Shown piece by piece: positions 16,570 through 25,929 of a DNA stretch of 64,000 nucleotides. The position numbers and the translations under genes are program-made. Source of the DNA: Jonesiaceae bacterium BS-20 (lineage in GTDB: Bacteria > Actinomycetota > Actinomycetes > Actinomycetales > Cellulomonadaceae); the NCBI GenBank assembly GCA_039995105.1, contig CP146203.1, positions 2,418,001 to 2,482,000 on the forward strand, in the 5' to 3' direction. The first letter of the stretch is position 1, and every line of letters starts with the position of its first letter. Under the pieces are notes generated by a model that was not told the origin of the DNA, did no database searches, and worked only from the letters and a program-made list of their open reading frames with translations.

Positions 16570-17739
16570 TTAGTTAGCGCCCTTGTCTACCTGCTCCTGG
16601 GTGAAGTAACCCGAGTCAATGAGCAGTGACTGGATGTTGTCCTTGTAAACAATGTCGGATTCAAGGAGGTAGGAAGGTACAACCTTGACCTTGTTGTTGT
16701 AAGTCTCAGTGTCGTTTGCCTCTGGCACTTGACCGTTCAGGAATGCCTCAGCAGCAATAACCGACTGGGCAGCGAGTTTACGGGTGTCCTTGAAGATGGT
16801 GGAGAACTGAACGCCCTCGTTGATCAGCTTCACAGATGCGATCTCCGCGTCCTGACCGGTTACAATTGGCATTGCGTCATCGGCGTAGCCAGCGTTGCGA
16901 AGTGCGGTGATGATTCCACGGGAGATACCGTCGAACGGTGACAGTACGCCGTCAACCTTTTCGCTCTGGTAGGTCGAGGTCAAAAGGTTTTCCATACGCT
17001 TCTGAGCTTCATCCTGGCTCCACTGCTGGATAGCACCCTGACCAAATTCGGTCTGGCCAGACTTGACTACGAGAACACCCTCGTCAATGTATGGCTTGAG
17101 GGTATCTACCGCTCCGTCAAAGAAGAAGCCAGCGTTGTTGTCATCAGGGGATCCAGCAAACAGTTCAATGTTTAGTGGGCCCTCAACTCCATCGAGCTTA
17201 TTGCCCTCGCGGTCTACCAAACCAAGACCTACAAGGAGTGAGGTGGCCTGCTGGACACCCACATTGTAGTTGTCAAAGGTTACGTAGAAATCTACGTGCT
17301 CGGAACCGTTAATGAGACGGTCGTAGGCAATGACTGGGATACCGGCAGCTCCAGCTGCTTCAAGTTGGCCACCCAGAGCCGTTCCATCGATTGAAGCGAT
17401 GATCAGGGCGTCAACACCCTTGGTGATCATCTGGTCAATCTGTTCCTGCTGGGCTGGAATTTTGTCCCCGGCAAACTGAAGGTCAACTTCAAAACCAGCA
17501 GCCTTAAGACCTTCTTCAACAGCAGCACCGTCAGCGATCCAACGCTCGGAGGTCTGGGTTGGCATCGCTACACCAACGGTCTTGCCCTCACCACCGCTGC
17601 CTTCTGGAGCTTCCTCAGAAGCAGACCCCGTCTCTTTTGGGGTTTCAGTGCCGGTACCAGCACCGCCACCAGAGCAAGCTGCGAGACCAAACGTTAGAGC
17701 AATTCCCGCTGCAAGCGCGGTGAACTTCTTGTTGCTCAT
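16570..17739 (-). CDS. chvE: ChvE-type sugar-binding lipoprotein (copy 1)
   Basis: A 389-residue periplasmic-binding-protein-like lipoprotein. The signal ends in a lipobox LAAC followed by SGGG and an acidic/Ser linker; the mature part is a type I sugar-binding fold with VGVAMPTQTSERWIADG, QEQIDQMITKGVDALIIASIDG and VTGQDAEIASVKLI. It matches the multiple-monosaccharide binding proteins (ChvE/MmsE). It shares strong similarity with the protein at 18176-19339. AGGAGG precedes the start. It is followed by gguA and gguB and is probably their dedicated receptor. Confidence 0.92.
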   Translation of the reverse strand: MSNKKFTALAAGIALTFGLAACSGGGAGTGTETPKETGSASEEAPEGSGGEGKTVGVAMPTQTSERWIADGAAVEEGLKAAGFEVDLQFAGDKIPAQQEQIDQMITKGVDALIIASIDGTALGGQLEAAGAAGIPVIAYDRLINGSEHVDFYVTFDNYNVGVQQATSLLVGLGLVDREGNKLDGVEGPLNIELFAGSPDDNNAGFFFDGAVDTLKPYIDEGVLVVKSGQTEFGQGAIQQWSQDEAQKRMENLLTSTYQSEKVDGVLSPFDGISRGIITALRNAGYADDAMPIVTGQDAEIASVKLINEGVQFSTIFKDTRKLAAQSVIAAEAFLNGQVPEANDTETYNNKVKVVPSYLLESDIVYKDNIQSLLIDSGYFTQEQVDKGAN

Positions 17740-18122
17740 TTCTCCTCCTTGAGAATCCTGAATCAGGATAGATACAAGAACCTATGCGGGAGGTAATCCC
17801 CAAGCTGAAGGCCTTGCGTTAACTTGACATCACTAATACTGACCTTCAAAACCTCTTGAGTCAACTTCTTGAACTCAACAGGTGGTTACAGTTCGATAAC
17901 GGCGACCGTACTCACAATTTAGCAGGCAAAGTAGACTGAAATCTTCAACCAGAATCTCAATCACCTAAGAGTGAGCAGGCAATCATTCTCAAGTCGCCAG
18001 CGGAATCCCCCGTATATACCTGATAATCACGGAGTTTTGACTGCCGCCACAGAATCAGCGGATGAATTTAACTCTTGAAGTCAAGGAATGAATCCCCGTC
18101 ACCTTCACTCTCCGAAAATTAA
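17740..18122. promoter_or_regulatory. Non-coding leader of chvE-gguAB
   Basis: No gene is seen in this stretch. It is A/T-richer than its surroundings and probably holds the promoter of the chvE-gguA-gguB unit. It contains several TTGA/TCAA motifs, including TTGAGT and ACTCAA arms at about 17856-17878 and CTTGAAGTCAAG at about 18074-18085. These are possible operators, but no site is certain. Confidence 0.35.
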
Positions 18123-18159
18123 TCTGGCCGCCACCCCGCAGCGCGGGATGACGGCCAGA
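18123..18159 (-). terminator. Terminator after chvE copy 2
   Basis: A 17-bp stem with two mismatches (18123-18139 with 18143-18159) and a three-base loop, followed on the minus strand by TTAATTTTCGG. It lies 17 bases after the stop of the second binding-protein gene, so that gene is probably transcribed separately from chvE-gguAB. Confidence 0.8.
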
Positions 18160-18175
18160 ATGTCACTTAGAGAAA

Positions 18176-19339
18176 TTAGTTGGCTACGCCGGATTCAATC
18201 TCGTCCTGGGTGTAGTAACCGGACTCCACCAAGAGTTCAACGATGTTGGCCTTGGTGACAATGTCAGACTCGAGCAGGTAGGAAGGAACAAACTTCTTAC
18301 CGTTGTCATAGGTTTCGGTGTCGTTCGCCTCAGGGGCATTACCCTCAAGTAGGTCCTGAGCGGCAACAACTGACTGAGCCGCAAGCTTGCGGGTGTCCTT
18401 GAAGATCGAGGAGAACTGGAGTCCCTCAAGGATGAGCTTTGCGGATGCAGCCTCAGAGTCCTGACCGGTTACCGGTGGGAAGTCAGCCGCGTCATAGCCG
18501 TTGCTCTGCAGCGAGCTAATAGCACCACGCGCAAGAGCATCGTTGGCAGCCAGCACACCTTGAACCTTGTCACCCTGATAGGAGGAGGTCAGCAGGTCAT
18601 CCATGCGGGACTGTGCCTTGGCTTGGTCCCATCCTTGGATAGCAACTTGACCAAACTCAGCCTGACCGGACTTCACTACGAGGGCACCCGCATCAATCTG
18701 TGGCTGCAAGACGCTCATTGCACCATCGAAGAAGAACCGAGCATTGTTGTCATCTGGGGAACCAGCAAACAACTCAACGTTGAATGGACCCTTCCCGTAG
18801 GTGTCTGCTCCGGCATCATCCTTGATACCAAGCCCCTGCAGGAGTGAAGTTCCCTGCTGCACTCCCACGTTGAAGTTGTCAAAAGTTACGTAGAAGTCCA
18901 CGTTCTCGTTACCGGTCAGCAGACGGTCATACGCAATGACCGGAATGTTAGCGGCAGCAGCATTGTCCAACTGGGTACCAAGCGCAGCACCATCGATCGA
19001 GGCGATGATGAGCACATCAACGCCCTTGGTGATCATCTGGTCAATTTGTTCCTGCTGGGTTGGAATGTCGTTTCCGGCGTACTGCAGTTCAACCGAGTAT
19101 CCAGCTTCCTCCAGACCATCCTTGACAGCATTTCCATCCGCAATCCACCGAGCAAGGGTTTGCTCAGGCATTGCTACACCAACTGAACCCTTTTCACCTT
19201 CACCACTTGAGGTGCTACCAGACTCAGAGTCGGATGGCTTTGGATCAGTTCCCGCTCCCGCACCACCACCAGCGCATGCTGCCAGTGAAAAAATCATGAG
19301 TGGCGCAACGCTAAGTGCGAGTACCCGCTTTAAGGACAT
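18176..19339 (-). CDS. ChvE-type sugar-binding lipoprotein (copy 2)
   Basis: A 387-residue paralogue of the protein at 16570-17739. It has the lipobox SLAAC, an AGGGAG-type Gly/Ser linker and the same core segments (VGVAMPEQTLARWIADG, QEQIDQMITKGVDVLIIASIDGAALG, FKDTRKLAAQSVVAA). The copies differ in the linker and at several ligand-facing stretches. Both start with AGGAGGAGAA before ATG, which suggests tandem duplication including the ribosome binding site. A terminator after this copy separates it from the transporter genes. It may widen the sugar range of GguAB or serve as a sensor. Confidence 0.9.
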   Translation of the reverse strand: MSLKRVLALSVAPLMIFSLAACAGGGAGAGTDPKPSDSESGSTSSGEGEKGSVGVAMPEQTLARWIADGNAVKDGLEEAGYSVELQYAGNDIPTQQEQIDQMITKGVDVLIIASIDGAALGTQLDNAAAANIPVIAYDRLLTGNENVDFYVTFDNFNVGVQQGTSLLQGLGIKDDAGADTYGKGPFNVELFAGSPDDNNARFFFDGAMSVLQPQIDAGALVVKSGQAEFGQVAIQGWDQAKAQSRMDDLLTSSYQGDKVQGVLAANDALARGAISSLQSNGYDAADFPPVTGQDSEAASAKLILEGLQFSSIFKDTRKLAAQSVVAAQDLLEGNAPEANDTETYDNGKKFVPSYLLESDIVTKANIVELLVESGYYTQDEIESGVAN

Positions 19340-19613
19340 TTCTCCTCCTCGAGAAAACTATATTTACATCTGGGTTTCTACATTGACCAAGATCGTACAG
19401 TTAGTTTTGCCCTTAAACTTATACCTGTCAAGGCGGAGAAGATCAGATCTCTTAGAATTCAGAGTCATGGCAACGGCGACAAATCACCCGTTTTCCACTC
19501 ATATTCACTGGTCAAAGCCATTATCACTCTGCAAATTTGCCATAAGTGTATGCATTTCGCTGCAAGCGAATTGATCCCATCTCTGCGGCTCTCAACTAAC
19601 TTTGCACAAAAAA
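19340..19613 (-). promoter_or_regulatory. Promoter region of chvE copy 2
   Basis: No gene is seen here. On the minus strand a possible promoter consists of TTGGTC (about 19396-19391) and TAAATA (about 19372-19367) with an 18-base spacer, followed by the strong AGGAGG site. The rest shows no clear structure. Confidence 0.35.
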
Positions 19614-19650
19614 GCCTGCCGCACCACCCGAGTTGGGCGGTGCGGCAGGC
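19614..19650 (-). terminator. Terminator after araA
   Basis: A 16-bp GC-rich stem with one mismatch (19614-19629 with 19635-19650), followed on the minus strand by TTTTTT. It ends the araBDA operon. Confidence 0.9.
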
Positions 19651-19674
19651 TCAGACTTCGAACAGATTGAGGGC

Positions 19675-21183
19675 TTACAGACCCTGCGCTAGGCGGTAGT
19701 ACGCCTGGTTCCACTGGAGCTCCGAGGCGAGCTGGCGAACCTCGGTGTCCTCGTTGATAACTACCAACTCGGTGCGTGCGATCTGAGCAAAGTCGCTGAA
19801 TGCCTCAAGGCCAACCTGAGTGGACATGCAGGTGTGGTGAGCCGCACCGGTCATGAGCCAGGACTGAGCAGAAACCGCGAAGGAAGGTTCTGGCTTCCAA
19901 ACTGCACAGGCCACAGGGAGCTTAGGCAGTGCTTCGGTTGGCTGTACGTTCTCGACCACGTTGACCACGAGGCGGAAACGCTCGCGCATGTCTGACATGG
20001 CAACAACGACGGCCGGGCCGGAGTCTGCGGTGAAGACCAGACGCACTGGGTCTTCCTTGCCACCTATGCCGAGCGCGTGCACCTCAAGCTTTGGCTTGTT
20101 CTGGGTCAGGCTTGGGCAGACCTCAAGCATGTGAGCACCCAAAATGAGCTCGTTGCCCGGGGTCATGTCATAGGTGTAATCCTCCATGAGGGAGGCTCCA
20201 CCCGGCAGGCCGTAGCCCATCACCTTGGCAACGCGGACCAGAACAGCGGTCTTCCAGTCACCCTCGGCGCCAAAGCCGTATCCATCAGCCATGAGACGCT
20301 GCACAGCGAGTCCTGGCAGCTGGCGCAGTGCGCCAAGGTCTTCAAAGTTCGTGGTGAATGCGGTGAAATTACCGGCTTCCAAGAACGAACGCAGGCCAAT
20401 CTCAATTGCCGCACCAACGCGCAGGGACTCGTGGCGGTCTCCGCCCTTGAGCAGTTCTGGCTGGACCTCGTATAGGCGCTCGTACTCGGCAACGAGAGCG
20501 TCAATCTGCTCCTCGGTTGCTGCGTCAACCGCCTCAACAAGTTCGTTCACGGACCAGGTGTTGACTGATACGCCCAGTGAAATCTCAGCCTCGGTCTTGT
20601 CACCCTCGGTAACAGCAACGTTGCGCATATTGTCACCAAAACGAGCAAGCTTCATGTTGCTGGCTGCGTTCCAACCGGCTGCCGCACGGGTCCAGGTGGC
20701 AATCTGGGAGATGACCTCTGGGTTGGTGTAGTGGCCCACAACGGTCTTGCGCGGAACGGCCATGCGGGTCTGGATGTAACCAAACTCGCGGTCACCGTGA
20801 GCGGCCTGGTTCAGGTTCATGAAGTCCATGTCAATGGTTGACCATGGCAGCTCAACGTTTGCCTGAGTGTGCAGGTGCAGCAGTGGGGTGTCCAGAGCCG
20901 CAAGACCGCGGATCCACATCTTTGCTGGTGAGAACGTGTGCATCCACGCAATCAGGCCAATGCAGTTAGGGTTGGCGTTGGCTTCAAGGATCAATTCCTT
21001 GATCGAATCGGAGTCCTTAAGAACCGGCTTCCAAACGATCTTGACCGGTACCTCACCAGCGGCGTCAATGCCGTTGGCAATCTCTTGTGACTGCTCGGCT
21101 ACCTGGATTAAGGTGTCTTCGCCGTACAGGCCCTGGGATCCGGTCAGGAACCAGATCTCTTTGCCTTCAAAAGGGTTTTGCAT
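19675..21183 (-). CDS. araA: L-arabinose isomerase
   Basis: A 502-residue enzyme converting L-arabinose to L-ribulose. The N-terminal [15 protein letters not shown], the metal-binding Glu in [13 protein letters not shown] and the His in [14 protein letters not shown] are characteristic of bacterial AraA, and the length is standard. It is the last gene of araB-araD-araA on the minus strand, 48 bases after araD with an AGGA site before ATG. A strong terminator follows. The product feeds AraB. Confidence 0.96.
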   Translation of the reverse strand: MQNPFEGKEIWFLTGSQGLYGEDTLIQVAEQSQEIANGIDAAGEVPVKIVWKPVLKDSDSIKELILEANANPNCIGLIAWMHTFSPAKMWIRGLAALDTPLLHLHTQANVELPWSTIDMDFMNLNQAAHGDREFGYIQTRMAVPRKTVVGHYTNPEVISQIATWTRAAAGWNAASNMKLARFGDNMRNVAVTEGDKTEAEISLGVSVNTWSVNELVEAVDAATEEQIDALVAEYERLYEVQPELLKGGDRHESLRVGAAIEIGLRSFLEAGNFTAFTTNFEDLGALRQLPGLAVQRLMADGYGFGAEGDWKTAVLVRVAKVMGYGLPGGASLMEDYTYDMTPGNELILGAHMLEVCPSLTQNKPKLEVHALGIGGKEDPVRLVFTADSGPAVVVAMSDMRERFRLVVNVVENVQPTEALPKLPVACAVWKPEPSFAVSAQSWLMTGAAHHTCMSTQVGLEAFSDFAQIARTELVVINEDTEVRQLASELQWNQAYYRLAQGL

Positions 21184-21231
21184 TTTTATTCCTGTTTCTA
21201 AAGTGGGGAAGAAATTTTGCTGGCCGTGAAC

Positions 21232-21927
21232 TTACTGGCCGTAAATGTTTTGGTACCGGTCGTACAGCGAATTAATGTCTTTTTGGTCAATGCGGATTGG
21301 TTCACCAAGCTGGCGGGAGATGTGCACCGTGCGGGCGACCTCTTCAACCATGACGGCAGCCTTGACGGCAGCCTTTGCGTCCTTACCAATGGTGAATGGA
21401 CCGTGGTTACGCATCAATACGGCCTTGCTCCGGGAGTCCTTGAGGGTCTCCACAATGCCTTGGCCAATTGAGTCGTCACCGATCAAGGCGAACGGTCCGA
21501 TTGGGATATCCCCACCAAACTCGTCACCCATCATGGTCAGCACGCATGGGATTGGCTCCGCACGGGCAGCCCACGCGGTTGCGTAGGTGGAGTGGGTGTG
21601 GACCACACCGTAGATTTCTGGCATGTGGCGGTACACGTAGGCGTGTGCGGCGGTGTCACTCGAAGGTGAGCCTGCACCGTCAATCAGGTTGCCGTACAGG
21701 TCGGTAACAACCATGTTTTCTGCGGTCAGGTCGTCGTAGTCAATGCCCGATGGCTTGATGACCATGAGGTCGGCTGACTTCAGGCGCTGGGATACGTTCC
21801 CCGCGGTCCAAACTACGAGTTCCCAGCGGGGTAACTCTGCGTGCAGATCCGCTACGATCTGGCGAACTTCAGCAATCTCGGCAAGTACTTCCGGGCCGTA
21901 GCCCTCTAATCCTTTAGCTTGCGACAT
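21232..21927 (-). CDS. araD: L-ribulose-5-phosphate 4-epimerase
   Basis: A 231-residue class II aldolase-family epimerase converting L-ribulose 5-phosphate to D-xylulose 5-phosphate. Zinc ligands are visible in VHTHSTYATAWA, and the substrate loop and a third histidine region appear in LMRNHGPFTIG; the N-terminal VWTAGNVSQR motif is also conserved. It sits between araB and araA with short gaps and a purine-rich AGAGGGAAAAG ribosome binding site. Confidence 0.94.
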   Translation of the reverse strand: MSQAKGLEGYGPEVLAEIAEVRQIVADLHAELPRWELVVWTAGNVSQRLKSADLMVIKPSGIDYDDLTAENMVVTDLYGNLIDGAGSPSSDTAAHAYVYRHMPEIYGVVHTHSTYATAWAARAEPIPCVLTMMGDEFGGDIPIGPFALIGDDSIGQGIVETLKDSRSKAVLMRNHGPFTIGKDAKAAVKAAVMVEEVARTVHISRQLGEPIRIDQKDINSLYDRYQNIYGQ

Positions 21928-21972
21928 GACTTTTCCCTCTCGTTGAAACTACTAAATTTTGAAATTCCGCAA

Positions 21973-23613
21973 TTAGTTTGCGGCTGGCAGAGCTGCCACC
22001 GCAGCGCGTTGGACCTCAAGTCCGGCTGCGTAGCGCTCAAGGTAGGTGCTGAAACCGGCAACATCTGCCGCATCTGGCTTAATGGTGTCGATCTGCGCCC
22101 CGGCAAACACTCGGTCGTTGAGGTATGCAGCCAGGTCCGGCGCCGGTGCACCGAGGTCACTACCTCCCATGCGGCGAACAAAGTCCGCCAGCACGGCAAT
22201 TCCCCAGGCCCCACCCTCGCTTGCGGTGTCACCAACGCTTACGGGAGCGTTGATCGCCGCAGCCAATAGACGCTGGGCCACGCCGGCGGTACGGAACATG
22301 CCACCGTGAGCGAACATGTTCTCGATTGCCACACCTTCACCCTCGAGCACCTTCATGCCTAGGGCCAACGTGCCAAATGCACCGTAAATCTGGGTGCGAG
22401 CAAAGTTAGCCAGGGTCAGTCGGGAATCCGGGGTGCGCACAAACAGTGGGCGTCCCTCTTCCAGGCCGGTGATTGGCTCACCCGAAAGATAGTTGTATGC
22501 AAGGAGTTTTCCGCCGTCTGCATCGCCTTCGAGGGCTGCCCGGAAGAACGCACCGAAGACATCGTCCGCCTTGCCCTCGTGCCCCAGTGCCCGCGCAAAC
22601 TCGCCAAGCATGCCGGCCCAGGCATCGAGCTCGGAAGCACCGTTGTTGCAGTGCACCATCGCCACCAGATCACCAATTGGGGTGGTGACCAGGTCAAGTT
22701 CCTCGTGGACCGTTGCCAACGGGCGTTCGAGAACAACCATGGCAAAAATGGAGGTTCCAGCACTCACGTTACCGGTGCGCGGAGCAACCGCGTTGGTTGC
22801 AACCATGCCGGTTCCGGCGTCGCCTTCCGGCGGGCAAAGTACGATGCCTGACTCAAGCGCGCCGGCCGGGTCCAGCCAAGCAGCACCCTCGTCAGTCAGG
22901 GTTCCAGCGTTGCGGCCGGCAACAAGAACCTGTGGAATCAGATCAGCAAGTTTTGGGCTTTGCCGTTTGGTCGCCACTCGCTCGTCAACCAAATCCAGCA
23001 GGCCTTGGTCATAATTACGGGTAACAGGATCGATTGGGAACATACCGGAGGCATCGCCAACACCGAGCACCTTTTGGCCCGTCAGCTTCCAGTGCACATA
23101 ACCTGCCAGAGTGGTCAGGAATGCGATCTGGTCAACGTGAGCCTCGTTGTTCAGGATTGCTTGGTACCAGTGCGCCACGGACCAACGCAGAGGGATGTTG
23201 TAACCAAGGAGCTCGGTTAACTCGGCAGCAGCCGGACCTGTTGAAGTATTGCGCCAGGTCCTGAACGGGGCCAGCAGTTGATCCTGAGCATCAAAGGCAA
23301 GGTAGCCGTGCATCATTGCCGATACTCCGATTCCACCAAACGTAGTGGGCACAACGCCGTACCGTTCCTTAACCTCGGCCACGAGATTGCGGTAGCAATC
23401 CTGCAGACCAGCCTCAACCTCATCAAGAGAGTAGGTCCAGTTCTGGTCAACAAACGAGTTCTCCCACTCGTGGCTTCCGCCAGCAATCGGGTTGCCGTCC
23501 GGACCAATCAGGCACGCCTTGATCCGGGTAGAACCGAACTCGATTCCCAGTGCGGTATCCCCCGCTTCAATGGCTGTGCGGATTGCTGCCGTGTCGCCTT
23601 GTGTTTGCTCCAT
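21973..23613 (-). CDS. araB: L-ribulokinase
   Basis: A 546-residue FGGY-family sugar kinase phosphorylating L-ribulose. The N-terminal ATPase motif GIEFGSTRIKACLI, the SAMMHGYLAFD segment and the C-terminal GGMFRTAGVAQRLLAAA fit AraB-type ribulokinases, which are longer than xylulokinases. GAGGTAGCA precedes ATG 23613. It heads the araBDA operon; a candidate LacI-type operator lies about 90 bases upstream. Confidence 0.93.
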   Translation of the reverse strand: MEQTQGDTAAIRTAIEAGDTALGIEFGSTRIKACLIGPDGNPIAGGSHEWENSFVDQNWTYSLDEVEAGLQDCYRNLVAEVKERYGVVPTTFGGIGVSAMMHGYLAFDAQDQLLAPFRTWRNTSTGPAAAELTELLGYNIPLRWSVAHWYQAILNNEAHVDQIAFLTTLAGYVHWKLTGQKVLGVGDASGMFPIDPVTRNYDQGLLDLVDERVATKRQSPKLADLIPQVLVAGRNAGTLTDEGAAWLDPAGALESGIVLCPPEGDAGTGMVATNAVAPRTGNVSAGTSIFAMVVLERPLATVHEELDLVTTPIGDLVAMVHCNNGASELDAWAGMLGEFARALGHEGKADDVFGAFFRAALEGDADGGKLLAYNYLSGEPITGLEEGRPLFVRTPDSRLTLANFARTQIYGAFGTLALGMKVLEGEGVAIENMFAHGGMFRTAGVAQRLLAAAINAPVSVGDTASEGGAWGIAVLADFVRRMGGSDLGAPAPDLAAYLNDRVFAGAQIDTIKPDAADVAGFSTYLERYAAGLEVQRAAVAALPAAN

Positions 23614-23704
23614 TGCTACCTCTCGTTGTCACCGGGCAGATTCGTCTTGCTTGAATCCGACCGGTTTTAAGAAAATACTTGTTCAACTCAGAACACTGCC
23701 TCAA

Positions 23705-23718
23705 TGTTAGCGTTCACA
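23705..23718 (-). promoter_or_regulatory. Candidate AraR operator upstream of araB
   Basis: TGTTAGCGTTCACA is an imperfect palindrome with a central CG, typical of LacI-family sites. It lies 92 bases before the araB start and next to a LacI-family gene. Confidence 0.4.
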
Positions 23719-23757
23719 AATGGAGAAAAGCAACCCGCTGCGCCCCGAGACTCCGCT

Positions 23758-23825
23758 GACTTTGGCGGATCAGGGCCGAGATAGCCGACTTGATCCGTCA
23801 ATCTCGGGGGCGATCCGCCAAACTC
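23758..23825. repeat. Palindromic repeat A, copy 1
   Basis: A 68-base imperfect palindrome opening GACTTTGGCGGATC and closing GATCCGCCAAACTC. Its outer arms pair well, while one inner arm has diverged. It is related to the near-identical copies at 38726-38793 and 39882-39949. It lies between araB and its regulator. Confidence 0.75.
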
Positions 23826-23837
23826 AATGAAAGGTCG

Positions 23838-23897
23838 GGTTCAAGGTGGGGTGGGCTCAGCGCTACGGCCAGGTTCAGGCGGGGTGGACTCAGCGCT
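23838..23897. repeat. Imperfect direct repeat at regulator 3' end
   Basis: Two copies of a 26-27-base unit beginning GGTTCA and ending CTCAGCGCT lie at 23838-23864 and 23872-23897. The second runs into the last codons of the LacI-family gene, so the first may be a duplicated gene tail. Confidence 0.6.
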
Positions 23898-24900
23898 GGG
23901 GCGGCTGGGCAGTAGACGAGCGCACCACAAGGTCCGGTTGGAGGACAACGTGGCTGGGTTCTCCCCCATCCAGCACCGTCAACAAGGACTCAATGATGCG
24001 CCTACCTAGCGTGGCAAAGTGGTGGTGAATGGTTGTCAGCGGCGGCAGGAAGTTTGATGCACCGGGCATATCATCCACACCGATCACCGAGACATCGCCG
24101 GGTACGTTGAGCCCTGACTCAGTAAACGCCCGGATCAGTCCAAGCGCAATCATGTCATTGGCCGCAAAGACCGCGGTGGGAGCCCCCGAGCGAACCAGGT
24201 GAATCCCTACCTCGTAGCCGCGCTCGGCACTCCAATCCGATTGGATCAGTGGGACCGCCTGCAAATTACGGGCCTTGCATTCAGCCTTCCAACCGTTGAG
24301 GCGCTCCTTGGCGTCCGTCCAATCCAGCGGCCCCGATACATGGGCAATCCGGGTGTGTCCAAGCTCGGCCAGGTGAGCCACAGCCATTCGGCCGGCCTGC
24401 TCCTGGTCCAAGGAAACGGTTTGCACTCCGCGCCCAGCGCTTTGCGCACCGCCATACAGGACCACCGGAACGGTGGTGGGGAACGCAAGAACGGCATCGA
24501 GAACTTCTGCCTGCGGGGCAATAACTACGATCCCCTCAACGGCTTGACCCACCAGGTGCCCCAGTAATTCGCTCATATTGCGGGCGTTTGGCCGCTTAAT
24601 CGTGGCCATTGAAACAAAATAACCGGCCTCACGCGCGGCCTCTTCGATCGCGATCAACGCGCGCTGCGGACCAAACAATGATGAGCCCGTGGTGATTACG
24701 CCAATGACCCCGGATTTTGCCGTGACCAGTGCGCGAGCCGCTGAGTTACGGCGGTAACCCAAGCTAGTGATTGCCTCCAACACCCGATCCCGGGTGACCG
24801 GGCGCACGCTTGGGTGGCCGTTGAGGACCCGAGAAACAGTCTGATGGGAAACCCCAGCCAGTTTGGCCACATCATTCATGCCGGGAGGACGCGTATTCAC
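23890..24900 (-). CDS. LacI-family regulator, probable arabinose repressor
   Basis: A LacI/GalR regulator of 336 residues. The N-terminal helix-turn-helix reads MNDVAKLAGVSHQTVSRVLNG and is followed by the hinge RALVTAKSGVIGV and a periplasmic-binding-like effector domain ending with DDMPGASNFLPPLTTI. Two GTG codons lie in tandem at the start; the second (24900) is six bases after TAGGCT, which suggests a leaderless message. Position directly upstream of araBDA suggests control of arabinose genes, with an arabinose-pathway sugar as effector; this is inference from context. Confidence 0.88.
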   Translation of the reverse strand: MNTRPPGMNDVAKLAGVSHQTVSRVLNGHPSVRPVTRDRVLEAITSLGYRRNSAARALVTAKSGVIGVITTGSSLFGPQRALIAIEEAAREAGYFVSMATIKRPNARNMSELLGHLVGQAVEGIVVIAPQAEVLDAVLAFPTTVPVVLYGGAQSAGRGVQTVSLDQEQAGRMAVAHLAELGHTRIAHVSGPLDWTDAKERLNGWKAECKARNLQAVPLIQSDWSAERGYEVGIHLVRSGAPTAVFAANDMIALGLIRAFTESGLNVPGDVSVIGVDDMPGASNFLPPLTTIHHHFATLGRRIIESLLTVLDGGEPSHVVLQPDLVVRSSTAQPPQR

Positions 24901-24970
24901 CACGTCAGCCTATAACGCAAGCGGCGGTTCACCGACATTCTGCTAAACCTTCCACCAAGGCGGGTGGGAG

Positions 24971-25663
24971 TTAGTTGTCCTCGCTGTCGTTGGCGATGCC
25001 TCGGAAGTCAGGGTTTGCCATGCAGTTTTGCGCATCCGGGTGCTCCATAATCGCCTGAGCCGCCGGGTCGATCGCGACGGTGTGCGTTTCCATGCGCGTA
25101 GTTCCGTCATCAGCCAGAGAAGTTGACGTGTTACCGCCGTTGGCGCGAACTTCGAGATCTGCCATATCTTCCTTGGTGAATGTGCGGTCGACTAAGCCAA
25201 CATCAATCAGGCAGTTTGCCATCAGCTCATCAAAGTCGGTCCGGTTTGGATTCATCAGTATGTCTACGTATAGGGGGCTAATTAACGCATTGGCCCCCTG
25301 TCCGCATTGGTCACTGACACTGTCATACAACTCGATATCGCCTGTGATCGCGTATGTGAAGTAGCCGGTTTGATCTTCGAGTTCCACCTTGCCGCCGTGC
25401 GAGGCAATGCAATCAACAAAACGTTGCTCGGCCTCGACATACTCGGCCCGGGAGATCTTGTCATCGGCAAGGGCATCTGCCTCAAACTGGGTTGTCGCGC
25501 CCCGGCGAGCATCCTCAAACTGCGCCGCGTACGGGGATGCTACTTCCACGTCTGGGGTGCACGCCGAGGTTACAACCACCAGCGCGGCCAAGAGCACCAG
25601 AGGTGCGCTGCGCCTGAGTGAAAGACAGCGTTCTCCTACCGGATCATGCTGTGTTTTGAACAT
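24971..25663 (-). CDS. Predicted lipoprotein, unknown
   Basis: A protein of 230 residues with a signal and lipobox VTSAC (Cys35), then a mature domain with several conserved-looking cysteines (FVDCIASHG, DQCGQGANA, ANCLIDVGL, QNCMANPDF). Four cysteines in an extracytoplasmic domain suggest two disulfides. The frame stays open to 25771, but ATG 25663 gives a normal signal length; it overlaps the end of the next upstream gene by 20 bases. The family is not recognised. The protein at 46674-47510 has a comparable layout. Confidence 0.6.
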   Translation of the reverse strand: MFKTQHDPVGERCLSLRRSAPLVLLAALVVVTSACTPDVEVASPYAAQFEDARRGATTQFEADALADDKISRAEYVEAEQRFVDCIASHGGKVELEDQTGYFTYAITGDIELYDSVSDQCGQGANALISPLYVDILMNPNRTDFDELMANCLIDVGLVDRTFTKEDMADLEVRANGGNTSTSLADDGTTRMETHTVAIDPAAQAIMEHPDAQNCMANPDFRGIANDSEDN

Positions 25664-25922
25664 ACGCTTGCCATATGAGAGCCAGGTATGGCAACGACCC
25701 AAGGAGTAGGCCCACCGCAGTTCCAAGCAGGTGCATTCTAAGGTTGGGGTGCCCGTGAACCGCGAGCGCAAGGATCCCCAGAGCTACTGCGAGACCCGCA
25801 CTGGTGACCGCGAGCGCCGGAGAAATCACAAACGCAACCATGAGAGCCACATACAGCCACGGCGAGCGGTAAATTGCCCAAGCCCCATGATCACTCACGT
25901 TCAGTATCCGGGCATCCTGCAT
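25644..25922 (-). CDS. Small membrane protein, unknown
   Basis: About 92 residues from ATG 25922, with two or three hydrophobic segments (about 22-41, 42-57 and 65-85). The longer frame to 25997 would overlap the upstream gene by 68 bases, so the shorter start, seven bases after that gene's stop, is preferred. The family is not recognised. Tight packing on both sides implies an operon with the flanking secreted proteins. Confidence 0.5.
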   Translation of the reverse strand: MQDARILNVSDHGAWAIYRSPWLYVALMVAFVISPALAVTSAGLAVALGILALAVHGHPNLRMHLLGTAVGLLLGSLPYLALIWQAYVQNTA

Positions 25923-25929
25923 TTTCAAG

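Noticed and set aside
17740-18122. A missed gene between the two ChvE paralogues
   Set aside because: No open frame of useful length with a ribosome binding site was seen. The A/T-rich stretch looks like a leader region.
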